A stretch of DNA of 8,231 bases from an uncultured Armatimonadota bacterium (GCA_903881535.1 CAIRTT010000190.1:1-8231), one strand, 5' to 3'; positions 1 through 6,086 are shown, numbered from the stretch's first letter. Notes: generated by a model from the letters alone, not told the origin. Numbers and translations are program-made.

Positions 1-518
1 GCATCCGATGCGTTTTCCCACGGCAGCTCCGCACGCATCGCCTCGCGGACACTGGACATTTCATAACCCGAGAGGTCATCCTTCATCCGCGCGATAAAGA
101 TACGATTCCCGCCCCCAAGCCGGACAAACACAATATAAACCACGCCATCTGTGTCTACAAACCAGTCGGCATCGATTTCTTTACCAACGCTCGCCAAAGG
201 CTCGCGGCTCCCGCCGACACCGACAAATGGACCCATCGGGCTATCCGAAACCGCAACCGCAAGCTGCTCATTCGCTGTGAAAAGCAGATAAAACTTCCCG
301 CCGCGCGCGAGCACACAGCCCGCCCAGAAACCACGGCGGCCATACGCATCCCCGCGGCGAAGCGCCAGCTGCGGCTTCTCCCAGTGCAATGCATCCCGTG
401 ATCGCCACACCGGCAACCCCTCATCCGGAGCCGCATCGTTTGTCCCATAGAGGTAAAACCATCCCTTGTGCGCAAACACAAATGGGTCTGCCAGCGCGAC
501 AGGGCGGGGAGACTCCAT
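1..518 (-). CDS. GH43-type glycoside hydrolase, N-terminal part (runs off left edge)
   Basis: The reading frame starts at ATG 518-516 and is still open at the window edge after 172 codons. It resembles the five-bladed beta-propeller glycosidases of family GH43 (beta-xylosidase / alpha-L-arabinofuranosidase type). Seen: ADPFVF (residues 10-15), where the Asp fits the catalytic base; GWFYLYGT (19-26); GFWAGCVL followed by GKFYLLFTA (63-82); AVAVSDSPMGPF (87-98), matching the family's A.SDSP.GPF blade signature; and EIDADWFVDTDG (114-125), where the Asp after Ile fits the pKa-modulating residue. The proton-donor Glu region would lie at or just past the edge (PWEN, 166-169). There is no signal peptide in the part seen, so it is probably cytoplasmic. 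The ATG overlaps the TAA stop of the dehydrogenase upstream by one base (TAATG), which suggests translational coupling; I see no strong Shine-Dalgarno sequence. The related clan GH32/68 is a less likely alternative. Substrate cannot be told. Confidence 0.8.
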   Translation of the reverse strand, partial: MESPRPVALADPFVFAHKGWFYLYGTNDAAPDEGLPVWRSRDALHWEKPQLALRRGDAYGRRGFWAGCVLARGGKFYLLFTANEQLAVAVSDSPMGPFVGVGGSREPLASVGKEIDADWFVDTDGVVYIVFVRLGGGNRIFIARMKDDLSGYEMSSVREAMRAELPWENASD

Positions 519-1453
519 TACTCGGTCACGCCAGCAAGCATCCCGCGCACATTCTCAACCGTCGCTGCTAGCAATCGCTTCCGGCTCGCATCCGTGCTCC
601 ACGCAACATGCGGCGTCACAATCGCTTTCGGATGGCTGGTCAACACATGCCCATCACGCGGAGGCTCGGTCTCCATCACATCCGCTGCGTAAACCCCAAG
701 CTGGCCACTGTCCAGCGCGCGGCAAACCGCATCCGGGTCGACCACCGGGCCACGCGCCGTGTTCACCAAAATCGCACCCGGCTTCAGCTGCGCGAGAAAT
801 CCATCATCCACCAAACCACGCGTCTCCGGGGTGAGGGGACACTGCAAAATGATGGCATCCAAGGCTGGTAGGGCATCCGCAAGCGGAGTATGACCATCCT
901 TCTCGCGACCCGGGAGCGCGAGCGGAAGCACCGTCGCACCGAGGGCGACCAGCGGCGCTGCGATAGCCTTGCCGATATTTCCATACCCAATTATGCCAAT
1001 GGTCGAGCCGGAAATCTCCAGCATCGGACGCAGCGTATAGCTCCAAACCCCGCGCGCCTGCCAGCCGCCGTGCGCGACATGGACCGCATTTCCAACGATG
1101 TTATGCGCTGCAGCAAGGAGCAAGCCCACCGCGAGCTGCGCCGTGCTCGGCGTCGAGTAGCCCGCCACATTCCGCACCGCAATCCCGCGCGCAGCAGCGG
1201 CATCCACCGCAATATTGTCAAGACCAGTTGCCAGCACACTGATTCCACGAAGCTTTGGACACGCTGCGAAAATGGTGTCATCGAGGCGGCACTTATTCGT
1301 AATCGCGATGTCGGCATTTAGCATCCGCTCTGCCAGCTGTTCGGGCTGCGTGCTCTCGTAAGCCGTCACCACACCAAGCGCCGAGAGGCCGCTGATGTCG
1401 AGGTCGGTCAGCGCTGGGGCGGCATCGAGGATAACAATATTCGGTGTACTCAC
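518..1453 (-). CDS. D-isomer-specific 2-hydroxyacid dehydrogenase (glycerate/hydroxypyruvate-type)
   Basis: A 311-residue cytoplasmic NAD(P)-dependent oxidoreductase, of usual length for the family. It should interconvert a 2-keto acid and a D-2-hydroxy acid. Seen: the substrate-domain segment GLDNIAVDAAAARGIAV (77-93) followed by NVAGYST; the Rossmann loop GYGNIG (156-161); substrate-binding Arg in NTARG (Arg234); the acid Glu in DVMETEPP (Glu263); and catalytic His in PHVAWST (His282). The HVAW context is typical of glycerate/hydroxypyruvate reductases. There is no obvious Asp at the end of the second Rossmann strand (VLPLALPGR), so NADP preference is possible. The start is GTG at 1453-1451, directly after the TAA of the SDR gene, with GCGGAG upstream as a weak ribosome site. 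It shares an operon with the SDR and the GH43 gene, which hints at sugar-acid or 2-/3-hydroxyacid metabolism; that is inference, and the exact substrate is unknown. Confidence 0.93.
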   Translation of the reverse strand: MSTPNIVILDAAPALTDLDISGLSALGVVTAYESTQPEQLAERMLNADIAITNKCRLDDTIFAACPKLRGISVLATGLDNIAVDAAAARGIAVRNVAGYSTPSTAQLAVGLLLAAAHNIVGNAVHVAHGGWQARGVWSYTLRPMLEISGSTIGIIGYGNIGKAIAAPLVALGATVLPLALPGREKDGHTPLADALPALDAIILQCPLTPETRGLVDDGFLAQLKPGAILVNTARGPVVDPDAVCRALDSGQLGVYAADVMETEPPRDGHVLTSHPKAIVTPHVAWSTDASRKRLLAATVENVRGMLAGVTE

Positions 1454-2200
1454 TTACAGACCGGCTCCGCGCGCGACCTGTGTGGCACTCGCCTGCGCGA
1501 GAGGCTTTACCACGATCTCATCGATATTGACGTGTGCCGGGAGCATCACCGCCCAGCGGATTGTTTCCGCGATGTCAGCCGCGGTCAGAGGCGTATAGCC
1601 ATCGTAGACTTTTGCCGCCCGCTCAGCGTCGCCGGCAAACCGCACAATGCTGAACTCGGTCTCCACCAGCCCCGGGGAGATATCTGTGACTCTGATAGGG
1701 AGGCCGTTCAGCTCCGCGCGCAGCGTCTGCGTGATCACACGGGCGCCGTGCTTCGCGCTCGTGTAGCCAGCGCCTTTTGGGTAGGCTTCGCGGCCGGCAA
1801 TAGATGTCACATTGACGATATGGCTCTTCGGCGCAGCCTTCATTTTCGGCAGAAGGGCGCGTGTCACGCGCATTAGTCCAAGGACGTTCGTCTCAAACAT
1901 CGTGATCCAGTCGCTGTCTTTGGCATCCTCGACTGTGTCAAGTCCCTGTGCGCCTCCAGCATTGTTTACGAGGAGGTGGACTTCGCTTGGGAGCGCTGCC
2001 GCGAGGGCATCAATGGATTTGACATCCGCGACATCACAGACAAACGCCGTCCCACCGATTTTCTCGGCGAGGGCTTCGATGCGGTCTGCGCGGCGAGCGG
2101 TGCACCAGACGTGGTAACCGGATGCAGCGAGGGCTTCGGCGGTCGCGGCTCCGATACCGCTGGATGCGCCAGTAACAACAGCAATTGGGCGTGTAGACAT
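1454..2200 (-). CDS. Short-chain dehydrogenase/reductase, YdfG-like (3-hydroxy acid dehydrogenase type)
   Basis: A classical SDR of 248 residues. Seen: TGASSGIG (10-17) as the nucleotide-binding loop; Ala-Arg-Arg (35-37) after strand beta-2, which suits NADP(H); NNAG (79-82); Asn105; Ser133 in VTSIAG; and the YxxxK pair Tyr146/Lys150, giving a full Asn-Ser-Tyr-Lys tetrad. The C-terminal part (SPGLVETEFS, FAGD, KVYDGYTPLT, ADIAE, then LPAHVNIDEI near 220-229) matches the YdfG group of NADP-dependent 3-hydroxy acid / L-allo-threonine dehydrogenases. That group oxidises 3-hydroxy acids such as serine analogues or 3-hydroxypropionate, or works in reverse on malonic semialdehyde. The start ATG 2200-2198 lies 6 nt after a TAATAT hexamer, so the gene is probably transcribed as a leaderless message in addition to any read-through from the peptidase gene. 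The next gene downstream starts immediately after its TAA. Confidence 0.94.
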   Translation of the reverse strand: MSTRPIAVVTGASSGIGAATAEALAASGYHVWCTARRADRIEALAEKIGGTAFVCDVADVKSIDALAAALPSEVHLLVNNAGGAQGLDTVEDAKDSDWITMFETNVLGLMRVTRALLPKMKAAPKSHIVNVTSIAGREAYPKGAGYTSAKHGARVITQTLRAELNGLPIRVTDISPGLVETEFSIVRFAGDAERAAKVYDGYTPLTAADIAETIRWAVMLPAHVNIDEIVVKPLAQASATQVARGAGL

Positions 2201-2206
2201 GGCTTC

Positions 2207-2212
2207 ATATTA
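2207..2212 (-). promoter_or_regulatory. -10 element for the SDR operon (leaderless)
   Basis: TAATAT on the minus strand, followed by 6 nt (GAAGCC) and then ATG. The TAA of this hexamer is also the stop codon of the metallopeptidase gene. No recognisable -35 lies 17 nt upstream. The position matches the -10-to-start spacing seen at four other genes here. Confidence 0.5.
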
Positions 2213-2662
2213 CCTGAGGTGGGTGTCGCGCCTCCGCGCGGCGAGGATGAGATTGCGCTCCTGGTTGCCGCTCCAAATGTCTGCCCAGAGCTCCATCGGG
2301 CTGGCATCGTGTGCGCGGTGGATGTCCATCGGGTAGCGCAAAAAGCCGTATAGATATCCTAGAAGAGTTAGCGGGAGGTAGAAAATGCCTGTCAGTCGTC
2401 CCTGCCGGGCGTGCGCGACTTCATGGCGATAAGTCGAAGGGGAGAGCTTTTGGCTGATAAAAATGATGTCGCCAATACACATCCCAGCATAGCCACAACG
2501 CCCCAGCACCCGTCCGGTGAGCGATCCGCGCACAACGATAATCCGGTTGTCACGATCTAGGGAGAGCTTCCCGCCGATGGCAAGCAACAGTGCGATGGCA
2601 GTGTTTGGGAGGTTCCAGAGGTGGCCAAGGATTTTCCAGAAAGTCATTGTAAATCTCGCCAC
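2210..2662 (-). CDS. Small putative zinc metallopeptidase, HEVAH motif
   Basis: I do not recognise a named family, but the 150-residue protein has the marks of a minimal gluzincin. Seen: HEVAH (80-84) in the context YRHEVAHARQ; a hydrophobic stretch FYLPLTLLGYLYGFL (about 94-108); and ELWAD (124-128), whose Glu is well placed as the third zinc ligand (HExxH...ExxAD). The N-terminal part (WNLPNTAIALLLAIGG) is hydrophobic and may touch the membrane. The C-terminus is basic. I chose the GTG at 2662-2660 because it sits exactly 7 nt after a TATGAT -10, mirroring the divergent gene. ATG at 2647-2645 (145 residues) is an equally sensible alternative. The longer frame opening at 2740 would begin upstream of the promoter and overlap the divergent gene, so I reject it. 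Substrate is unknown; the His/Glu set predicts activity, but a structural or inactive relative cannot be ruled out. Confidence 0.68.
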   Translation of the reverse strand: MARFTMTFWKILGHLWNLPNTAIALLLAIGGKLSLDRDNRIIVVRGSLTGRVLGRCGYAGMCIGDIIFISQKLSPSTYRHEVAHARQGRLTGIFYLPLTLLGYLYGFLRYPMDIHRAHDASPMELWADIWSGNQERNLILAARRRDTHLR

Positions 2663-2669
2663 ACCCTGC

Positions 2670-2675
2670 ATCATA
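2670..2675 (-). promoter_or_regulatory. -10 element for the metallopeptidase gene
   Basis: TATGAT on the minus strand, 7 nt before the GTG start at 2662. It overlaps the left half of the 14-bp palindrome that also holds the rightward promoter. No clear -35 is visible. Confidence 0.5.
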
Positions 2676-2686
2676 CCTATAGGTAT
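2673..2686. repeat. 14-bp perfect palindrome in a divergent promoter
   Basis: ATACCTATAGGTAT reads the same on both strands. Its arms extend into the two divergent -10 boxes (2670-2675 leftward, 2684-2689 rightward), leaving only CCTATAGG between them. It may be an operator for a dimeric regulator, or simply the result of two mirror-image extended -10 elements sharing sequence. Confidence 0.8.
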
Positions 2687-2689
2687 AAT
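2684..2689 (+). promoter_or_regulatory. -10 element for the GNAT-ankyrin gene (leaderless)
   Basis: A perfect TATAAT consensus, 7 nt before ATG 2697. A transcript starting 7-8 nt downstream of the hexamer would begin at or next to the A of the start codon. No Shine-Dalgarno sequence is present, in keeping with a leaderless message. Confidence 0.65.
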
Positions 2690-2696
2690 TTGCCAC

Positions 2697-3674
2697 ATGA
2701 TTCGGGACCTTGCAGAGCGCGCCGCGCGTAATATGGCCACATTTGAAGCTGCACGTGCACAGGCGCATGGCGACTTGAACCATCAGTGCTTCCTCCAAGC
2801 GGACAGCTTTCCAGAAGGCGAAACTCTTTTAAAACACCCGGTTGGGACTTACTTTTGGCTGCGTGCAGAACAGCAAGCTGCGCGGGAGCGCCTTGCCACC
2901 GGTGGGTTTACGTATGCTTTTCCAGGGATCCTGATGGCCTTATCCACCATCGATATAGACATCAAAAAGGTAACCAACACAGAAGATGACCGCCTCGTGG
3001 ATGCCTGGCGTCTTGCGGATTTAGAAGTGCATCCATGGCATGGTGCATCCCTGAATGCCGTCCTTGGCGACATCCGTATCGCAAAGGAAAATCCAGGCAC
3101 AACACTGTGGGCGCTTCGTGGACAAACGGGTTCCAAAATGGTGGCATCCTGTATGTCGCTCATCGACACCGACCGTACAGCTGGTCTGTATGCAGTCGGC
3201 GTCCGCGGGGATATTCAGCGGCAGGGCTACGGAGTGGATCTTGTCCGCCGCGTAACGGCAAGCCTTCGCGGGCACGCGGATGTCATCACACTGCAATGTC
3301 ACCCGATGCTCGCCTCGTTTTATGGCAAAGTTGGATTTGTGCGTGTCGGGGCTGTGGAGGCGTGGAGCCGTGCGCAGGGGAGAATCCCGGTGGATGCCAT
3401 GGAAGCGGCACTGATCACCGCCGTCTGCGGCGCCGATGTAAATCTTACCCAGCAGCTCCTCGCAGCAAGCCCTGCGCGTATCCGGTTACCAGTCACACTT
3501 TGGAACCGCGGAGCGACAATGCTTCACCTCGCGGCTTGGATGGCGGATATTCCGACCGTGGAACTCCTCCTTGAGCTGGGTGCGGACCGGGAGCAGACAG
3601 ACCTAATCCATGGCATCAAGGCCTCAGGGTGGGCACGCCATTTTGGCCGCACTGATCTACTTCCATATCTCTAG
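2697..3674 (+). CDS. GNAT acetyltransferase fused to C-terminal ankyrin repeats
   Basis: A 325-residue protein. Residues 1-85 are not recognised. Residues about 85-225 form a GNAT fold: the beta-4 segment AGLYAVGVRGDI (162-173) runs into the acetyl-CoA pyrophosphate loop QRQGYG (174-179), and SFYGKVGFVRVG (207-218) is the usual C-terminal GNAT signature with Tyr209 as the likely general acid. Residues about 236-325 form ankyrin repeats. The clearest is GATMLHLAAWMADIPTVELL (272-291) plus LELGAD, which matches the ankyrin consensus; a degenerate repeat lies on each side (from about 237, and after 298). Acyl acceptor and partner are unknown; the ankyrin part probably binds a protein. The start ATG 2697 is set by the TATAAT 7 nt upstream. 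The open frame extends back to 2517, but that part lies antisense to the peptidase gene and upstream of the promoter. lepA begins 42 nt after the stop, with its own -10. Confidence 0.85.
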   Translation: MIRDLAERAARNMATFEAARAQAHGDLNHQCFLQADSFPEGETLLKHPVGTYFWLRAEQQAARERLATGGFTYAFPGILMALSTIDIDIKKVTNTEDDRLVDAWRLADLEVHPWHGASLNAVLGDIRIAKENPGTTLWALRGQTGSKMVASCMSLIDTDRTAGLYAVGVRGDIQRQGYGVDLVRRVTASLRGHADVITLQCHPMLASFYGKVGFVRVGAVEAWSRAQGRIPVDAMEAALITAVCGADVNLTQQLLAASPARIRLPVTLWNRGATMLHLAAWMADIPTVELLLELGADREQTDLIHGIKASGWARHFGRTDLLPYL

Positions 3675-3703
3675 CATCCCCATTTGTTGCAAATGCCCAG
3701 CGG

Positions 3704-3709
3704 TATACT
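3704..3709 (+). promoter_or_regulatory. lepA: -10 element for lepA (leaderless)
   Basis: TATACT lies 7 nt before ATG 3717, which is the start expected from LepA homology. This fixes the choice over the in-frame ATGs at 3690s and 3711 and argues for leaderless translation. No good -35 is seen at 16-18 nt. Confidence 0.6.
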
Positions 3710-3716
3710 AATGGAT

Positions 3717-5528
3717 ATGGCTATTCCTCAGGACCGCATTCGCAACTTCTGCATCATCGCGCATGTGGACCACGGTAAATCAACCCTTGCAGACCGTCTC
3801 CTTGAAGTCACCAAGACCATCGATAAACGTAACATGCAGGCTCAGCTCCTTGACAAAATGGATATTGAGCGCGAGCGTGGCATTACGATCAAAATGGCTG
3901 CGGTGCGGATGCACTACACAGCTCTCGATGGCCTCGAATATGAGATGAACCTCATCGACACGCCTGGCCACGTTGACTTTACGTACGAAGTTTCGCGGTC
4001 GCTCAATGCGTGCGAAGGTGCGCTGCTTGTCGTGGATGCCGCACAGGGTGTGGAAGCGCAGACGCTTGCAAATGCGAATCTTGCGATGAATGCGAATCTG
4101 GCGATCATCCCGGTCATCAACAAAATTGACCTCCCGGCCGCAGACCCTGAGCGCGTTGCTGAAGAGATTGAGTCGCTCCTTGCGATTGATGCTACAGAAG
4201 CTATCCCGGCAAGTGCCAAAGCCGGCATCGGCGTACCGGAAATCCTGGAAGCCATTGTCAAACGCATCCCACCTCCAATCGGTGATCAGAAAAAGCCGTT
4301 CCGTGCGTTGGTTTTTGACAGCCACTATGATGGTTACCTCGGTGTGGTCGCCTACGTCCGTGTCGTGGATGGGCAGCTGAGAGCCGGCGACAAAATCCGC
4401 TTCTTGGCAACCGATAAGGAAGTCACGGTCAGTGAGGTCGGGATTTTCAATCCGTGGATGAAGCCGGTGGACCAGATTGGTACCGGGTCGACGGGTTATT
4501 TGCATGCTGCCATCAAGAGCGTGACCGATTGCCGCGTCGGGGATACATGTACGGCCGCTGGAAAGGCTGGCGCTGGAATCGAGGCGCTGCCAGGGTATCG
4601 TCCCGCAAAGCCGATGGTCTACTGTGGTCTCTATCCGATTGAGTCTGTGCAGTTCCAGGAGCTCAAGGAAGCGCTTGCGAAAATGCAGATGAACGATGCT
4701 GCGCTTTCTTTCGAGCCTGAATCTTCGGCGGCGCTTGGCTTCGGTTTCCGCTGCGGCTTCCTTGGATTGCTGCATATGGAGATTGTTCAGGAACGTCTCG
4801 AGCGTGAGTTCAACCTCAGCCTGCTCGCGACGGCCCCGAGTGTGGTTTACAAGGTCTTCAAAACGGATGAAACGATGGAGATGGTCGACAACCCGGCGAA
4901 CTGGCCGGAGACAACGACGATTGACCACGTGGATGAGCCTTATGTGGATGCGATGGTTATCGTGCCGGATGGCTATGTTGGCGCCGTGATGGACATGGGG
5001 CGTGACCGCCGCGGCATTTTGGGGCGGATGGAGTATCCGGCACCCGGCCGTGTGATGTTACATTACCAGCTCCCGCTTGCTGAGATCATCATGGACTTCT
5101 TCGACCAGCTGAAGTCGCGTACAAAGGGCTACGCAAGCTTTGACTATGAGCTTTCGGATTACAAGCCGAGCTCACTCGTCAAGCTGGACATCTTGGTAAA
5201 CAACGAACCCGTCGATTCACTGTCGTTCGTCACGCACCGTGACAAGGCATTCTCCCGTGGCAAGCTGCTGGTAGAAAAGCTGAAGGAAATCCTTCCTCGA
5301 CAGCAGTTTGAGATTAAGCTGCAGGCGGCCATTGGTGGAAAGATCGTCGCGGCTGAGCGCGTGTCGGCGCTCCGCAAGAATGTCATTGCCAAGTGTTACG
5401 GAGGAGATATCTCGCGAAAGCGTAAGCTCCTCGAGAAGCAAAAGGAAGGCAAGAAGCGCATGAAGTCTGTGGGCAATGTCGAAATCCCACAGGAAGCGTT
5501 TATGTCTGTACTGAAGCTCGGCGACTAG
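3717..5528 (+). CDS. lepA: Elongation factor 4 (LepA), ribosome back-translocation GTPase
   Basis: Full length at 603 residues; the family is about 600. LepA is a translational GTPase that binds the ribosome, remodels or back-translocates stalled complexes and helps late 30S assembly. Seen: the start MAIPQDRIRNFCIIAH; G1 HVDHGKST (16-23); G2 RGITI (54-58); G3 DTPGH (81-85) with catalytic His85; G4 NKID (135-138); and G5 SAK (166-168). The EF-G-like domains follow, and the LepA-specific C-terminal tail ends in KSVGNVEIPQEAF and a short hydrophobic end. The start at 3717 agrees with family alignment and with TATACT 7 nt upstream; the frame stays open back to 3684 but that part is not family-like. 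A small internal 18-nt tandem duplication lies between G3 and G4. A strong terminator follows 25 nt after the stop, so lepA ends its transcript alone or with the upstream gene. Confidence 0.98.
   Translation: MAIPQDRIRNFCIIAHVDHGKSTLADRLLEVTKTIDKRNMQAQLLDKMDIERERGITIKMAAVRMHYTALDGLEYEMNLIDTPGHVDFTYEVSRSLNACEGALLVVDAAQGVEAQTLANANLAMNANLAIIPVINKIDLPAADPERVAEEIESLLAIDATEAIPASAKAGIGVPEILEAIVKRIPPPIGDQKKPFRALVFDSHYDGYLGVVAYVRVVDGQLRAGDKIRFLATDKEVTVSEVGIFNPWMKPVDQIGTGSTGYLHAAIKSVTDCRVGDTCTAAGKAGAGIEALPGYRPAKPMVYCGLYPIESVQFQELKEALAKMQMNDAALSFEPESSAALGFGFRCGFLGLLHMEIVQERLEREFNLSLLATAPSVVYKVFKTDETMEMVDNPANWPETTTIDHVDEPYVDAMVIVPDGYVGAVMDMGRDRRGILGRMEYPAPGRVMLHYQLPLAEIIMDFFDQLKSRTKGYASFDYELSDYKPSSLVKLDILVNNEPVDSLSFVTHRDKAFSRGKLLVEKLKEILPRQQFEIKLQAAIGGKIVAAERVSALRKNVIAKCYGGDISRKRKLLEKQKEGKKRMKSVGNVEIPQEAFMSVLKLGD
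4071..4106 (+). repeat. 18-nt tandem near-duplication inside lepA
   Basis: Two adjacent 18-nt units (4071-4088 and 4089-4106) agree at 16 of 18 bases and encode NANLAM-NANLAI (residues 119-130), between the G3 and G4 motifs. The segment has the same length as in typical LepA, where it reads roughly as a helix followed by the strand before NKID, so this is a replacement in composition rather than an added insertion. Confidence 0.75.
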
Positions 5529-5553
5529 ACTGCTAAGAAGCCCAACGAAAATC

Positions 5554-5583
5554 AGCGGTTCCCGGTAACGGGGACCGCTTTTT
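5554..5583 (+). terminator. Intrinsic terminator after lepA
   Basis: An 11-bp stem (AGCGGTTCCCG with CGGGGACCGCT, one T-G wobble) closed by a GTAA loop of the GNRA class, followed directly by TTTTT. It lies 25 nt after the lepA stop and no converging gene shares it. Confidence 0.93.
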
Positions 5584-5788
5584 GTTGACAGCGATGGTTT
5601 TGGTGATGCTGATGCTTAGTGGGGGACTCATCTTCTGTCGAGGCTCTCAGTAATCCCCTTGACGTGAGCACGCACACAGTGTCATTAATGCAGTACAGGT
5701 TTGCTATATCCTCGTAAAATTGTGGGGATAACTTCTCGCGTTATTGATAGTTATTGGCGTATCAAGTGTGAATAATTGTTAATTTCGT
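5584..5788. other. Gene-poor intergenic region, partly AT-rich
   Basis: No convincing gene is present. It holds a 19-codon ORF (ATG 5594 to TAA 5653; hydrophobic, MVLVMLMLSGGLIFCRGSQ) with no clear ribosome site; a weak promoter-like pair AGTACA (5692-5697) / TAAAAT (5715-5720); a stretch resembling a DnaA box with two extra bases (TGTGGGGATAA, 5721-5731); and TGTGAATAA (5767-5775), whose complement TTATTCACA fits the DnaA-box consensus TTWTNCACA. Direct repeats of GTTATTG (5740, 5750) are spaced 10 bp apart. From about 5740 onward it becomes distinctly AT-rich compared with the flanking genes, as expected for a control region. I see no tRNA cloverleaf. Confidence 0.5.
5744..5765. repeat. Inverted repeat TTGATA-N10-TATCAA upstream of the HTH promoter
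   Basis: Perfect 6-bp arms (5744-5749 and 5760-5765) separated by 10 bp, overlapping the GTTATTG direct repeats. The second arm ends 23 bp before the -35 box at 5789. The geometry suits a dimeric activator or repressor, possibly the HTH protein itself, but 6-bp arms can arise by chance in AT-rich DNA. Confidence 0.4.
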
Positions 5789-5818
5789 TTGACAACGTGT
5801 GTAGATTCTTCGTATACT
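5789..5818 (+). promoter_or_regulatory. Sigma70-type promoter of the HTH-exporter operon
   Basis: TTGACA (5789-5794, perfect -35), an 18-bp spacer, and TATACT (5813-5818, 5 of 6 matches to the -10 consensus). Transcription should begin near 5825, giving a leader of about 60 nt before the HTH start at 5886. This is the only gene-leading promoter here with both boxes clear and the only one that leaves a leader. Confidence 0.8.
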
Positions 5819-5839
5819 TCCGCCGAAGCACCATCACAC

Positions 5840-5896
5840 ATGCGTTTGGCTAACACCCGCGTGCGGCGCTTCATTTTGAAAGCATATGGAATCTGA
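5840..5896 (+). CDS. Possible 18-residue upstream ORF overlapping the HTH start
   Basis: ATG 5840 opens MRLANTRVRRFILKAYGI and stops at TGA 5894-5896, running 11 nt into the HTH gene in another frame. It lies inside the predicted leader. Ribosomes ending there would be right at ATG 5886, so it could couple or tune translation of the HTH protein, whose own ribosome site (GAAAG) is weak. It has no strong Shine-Dalgarno sequence itself and is short enough to be chance. It is basic and shows no run of one amino acid typical of attenuator peptides. Confidence 0.3.
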   Translation: MRLANTRVRRFILKAYGI

Positions 5897-6077
5897 AGGA
5901 CGAGAACTCTTGACGGTGGAGCAGGCTGCCAACTACTTACAGTTGTCGCAGTCGAGCATCCGCTCGTACATCCGCCAAGGTAAACTTCTGGCGTACCGCA
6001 TCGCGGGAAAGCGCAAGGTTCTCATCAAACGTGAAGAGCTCCTCAAACTCCTCGAGCCTGCACGGCTGGACGCCTAG
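5886..6077 (+). CDS. Small HTH DNA-binding protein, excisionase/MerR-like
   Basis: A 63-residue protein made of one winged helix-turn-helix of the HTH_17/excisionase type. Seen: LLTVEQAANYLQLS (8-21) as the first helix and turn; QSSIRSYIRQGKLLAYRI (22-39) as the recognition helix running into the wing; and KRKVLIKREELLKLLE (42-57) as the wing and closing helix. This layout matches the family pattern in which a short LTV-E-A-A-YL motif leads to R-G-L and an R-x-E-L tail. Such proteins bind DNA either as phage/plasmid excisionases or as chromosomal transcription regulators. No integrase, attachment site or other phage gene is near, and a polysaccharide exporter starts 9 nt after its stop, so a regulator role is more likely (inference). 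Nothing beyond the HTH is present, so it would need to dimerise or act with a partner. Confidence 0.85.
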   Translation: MESEGRELLTVEQAANYLQLSQSSIRSYIRQGKLLAYRIAGKRKVLIKREELLKLLEPARLDA

Positions 6078-6086
6078 GCTCCGGCT

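Noticed and set aside
2517..2696. N-terminal extension of the GNAT-ankyrin frame
   Set aside because: It lies upstream of the TATAAT promoter and antisense to the peptidase gene; the ATG at 2697 is set by the -10 spacing.
2663..2740. Longer N-terminus for the metallopeptidase
   Set aside because: It would start upstream of its own promoter and overlap the divergent coding region; the residues look like noise.
3780..4928. 382-codon open frame antisense to lepA
   Set aside because: It lies wholly within lepA, has no domain-like motifs and an Arg/His/Asp-rich composition, and follows from codon bias on the coding strand.
5594..5653. 19-codon hydrophobic ORF after the lepA terminator
   Set aside because: No ribosome site and no clear promoter; TTGACA at 5585-5590 has no -10 at suitable spacing. 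Most likely chance.
5614..5660. Possible RNA hairpin (GGGG...CCCC) in the intergenic region
   Set aside because: The stem is short and interrupted, with no cloverleaf or U-run; not enough to call an RNA gene.
5886..6077. Mobile-element excisionase
   Set aside because: No integrase, attachment-site repeats or phage genes are present; linkage to an exporter favours a chromosomal regulator.
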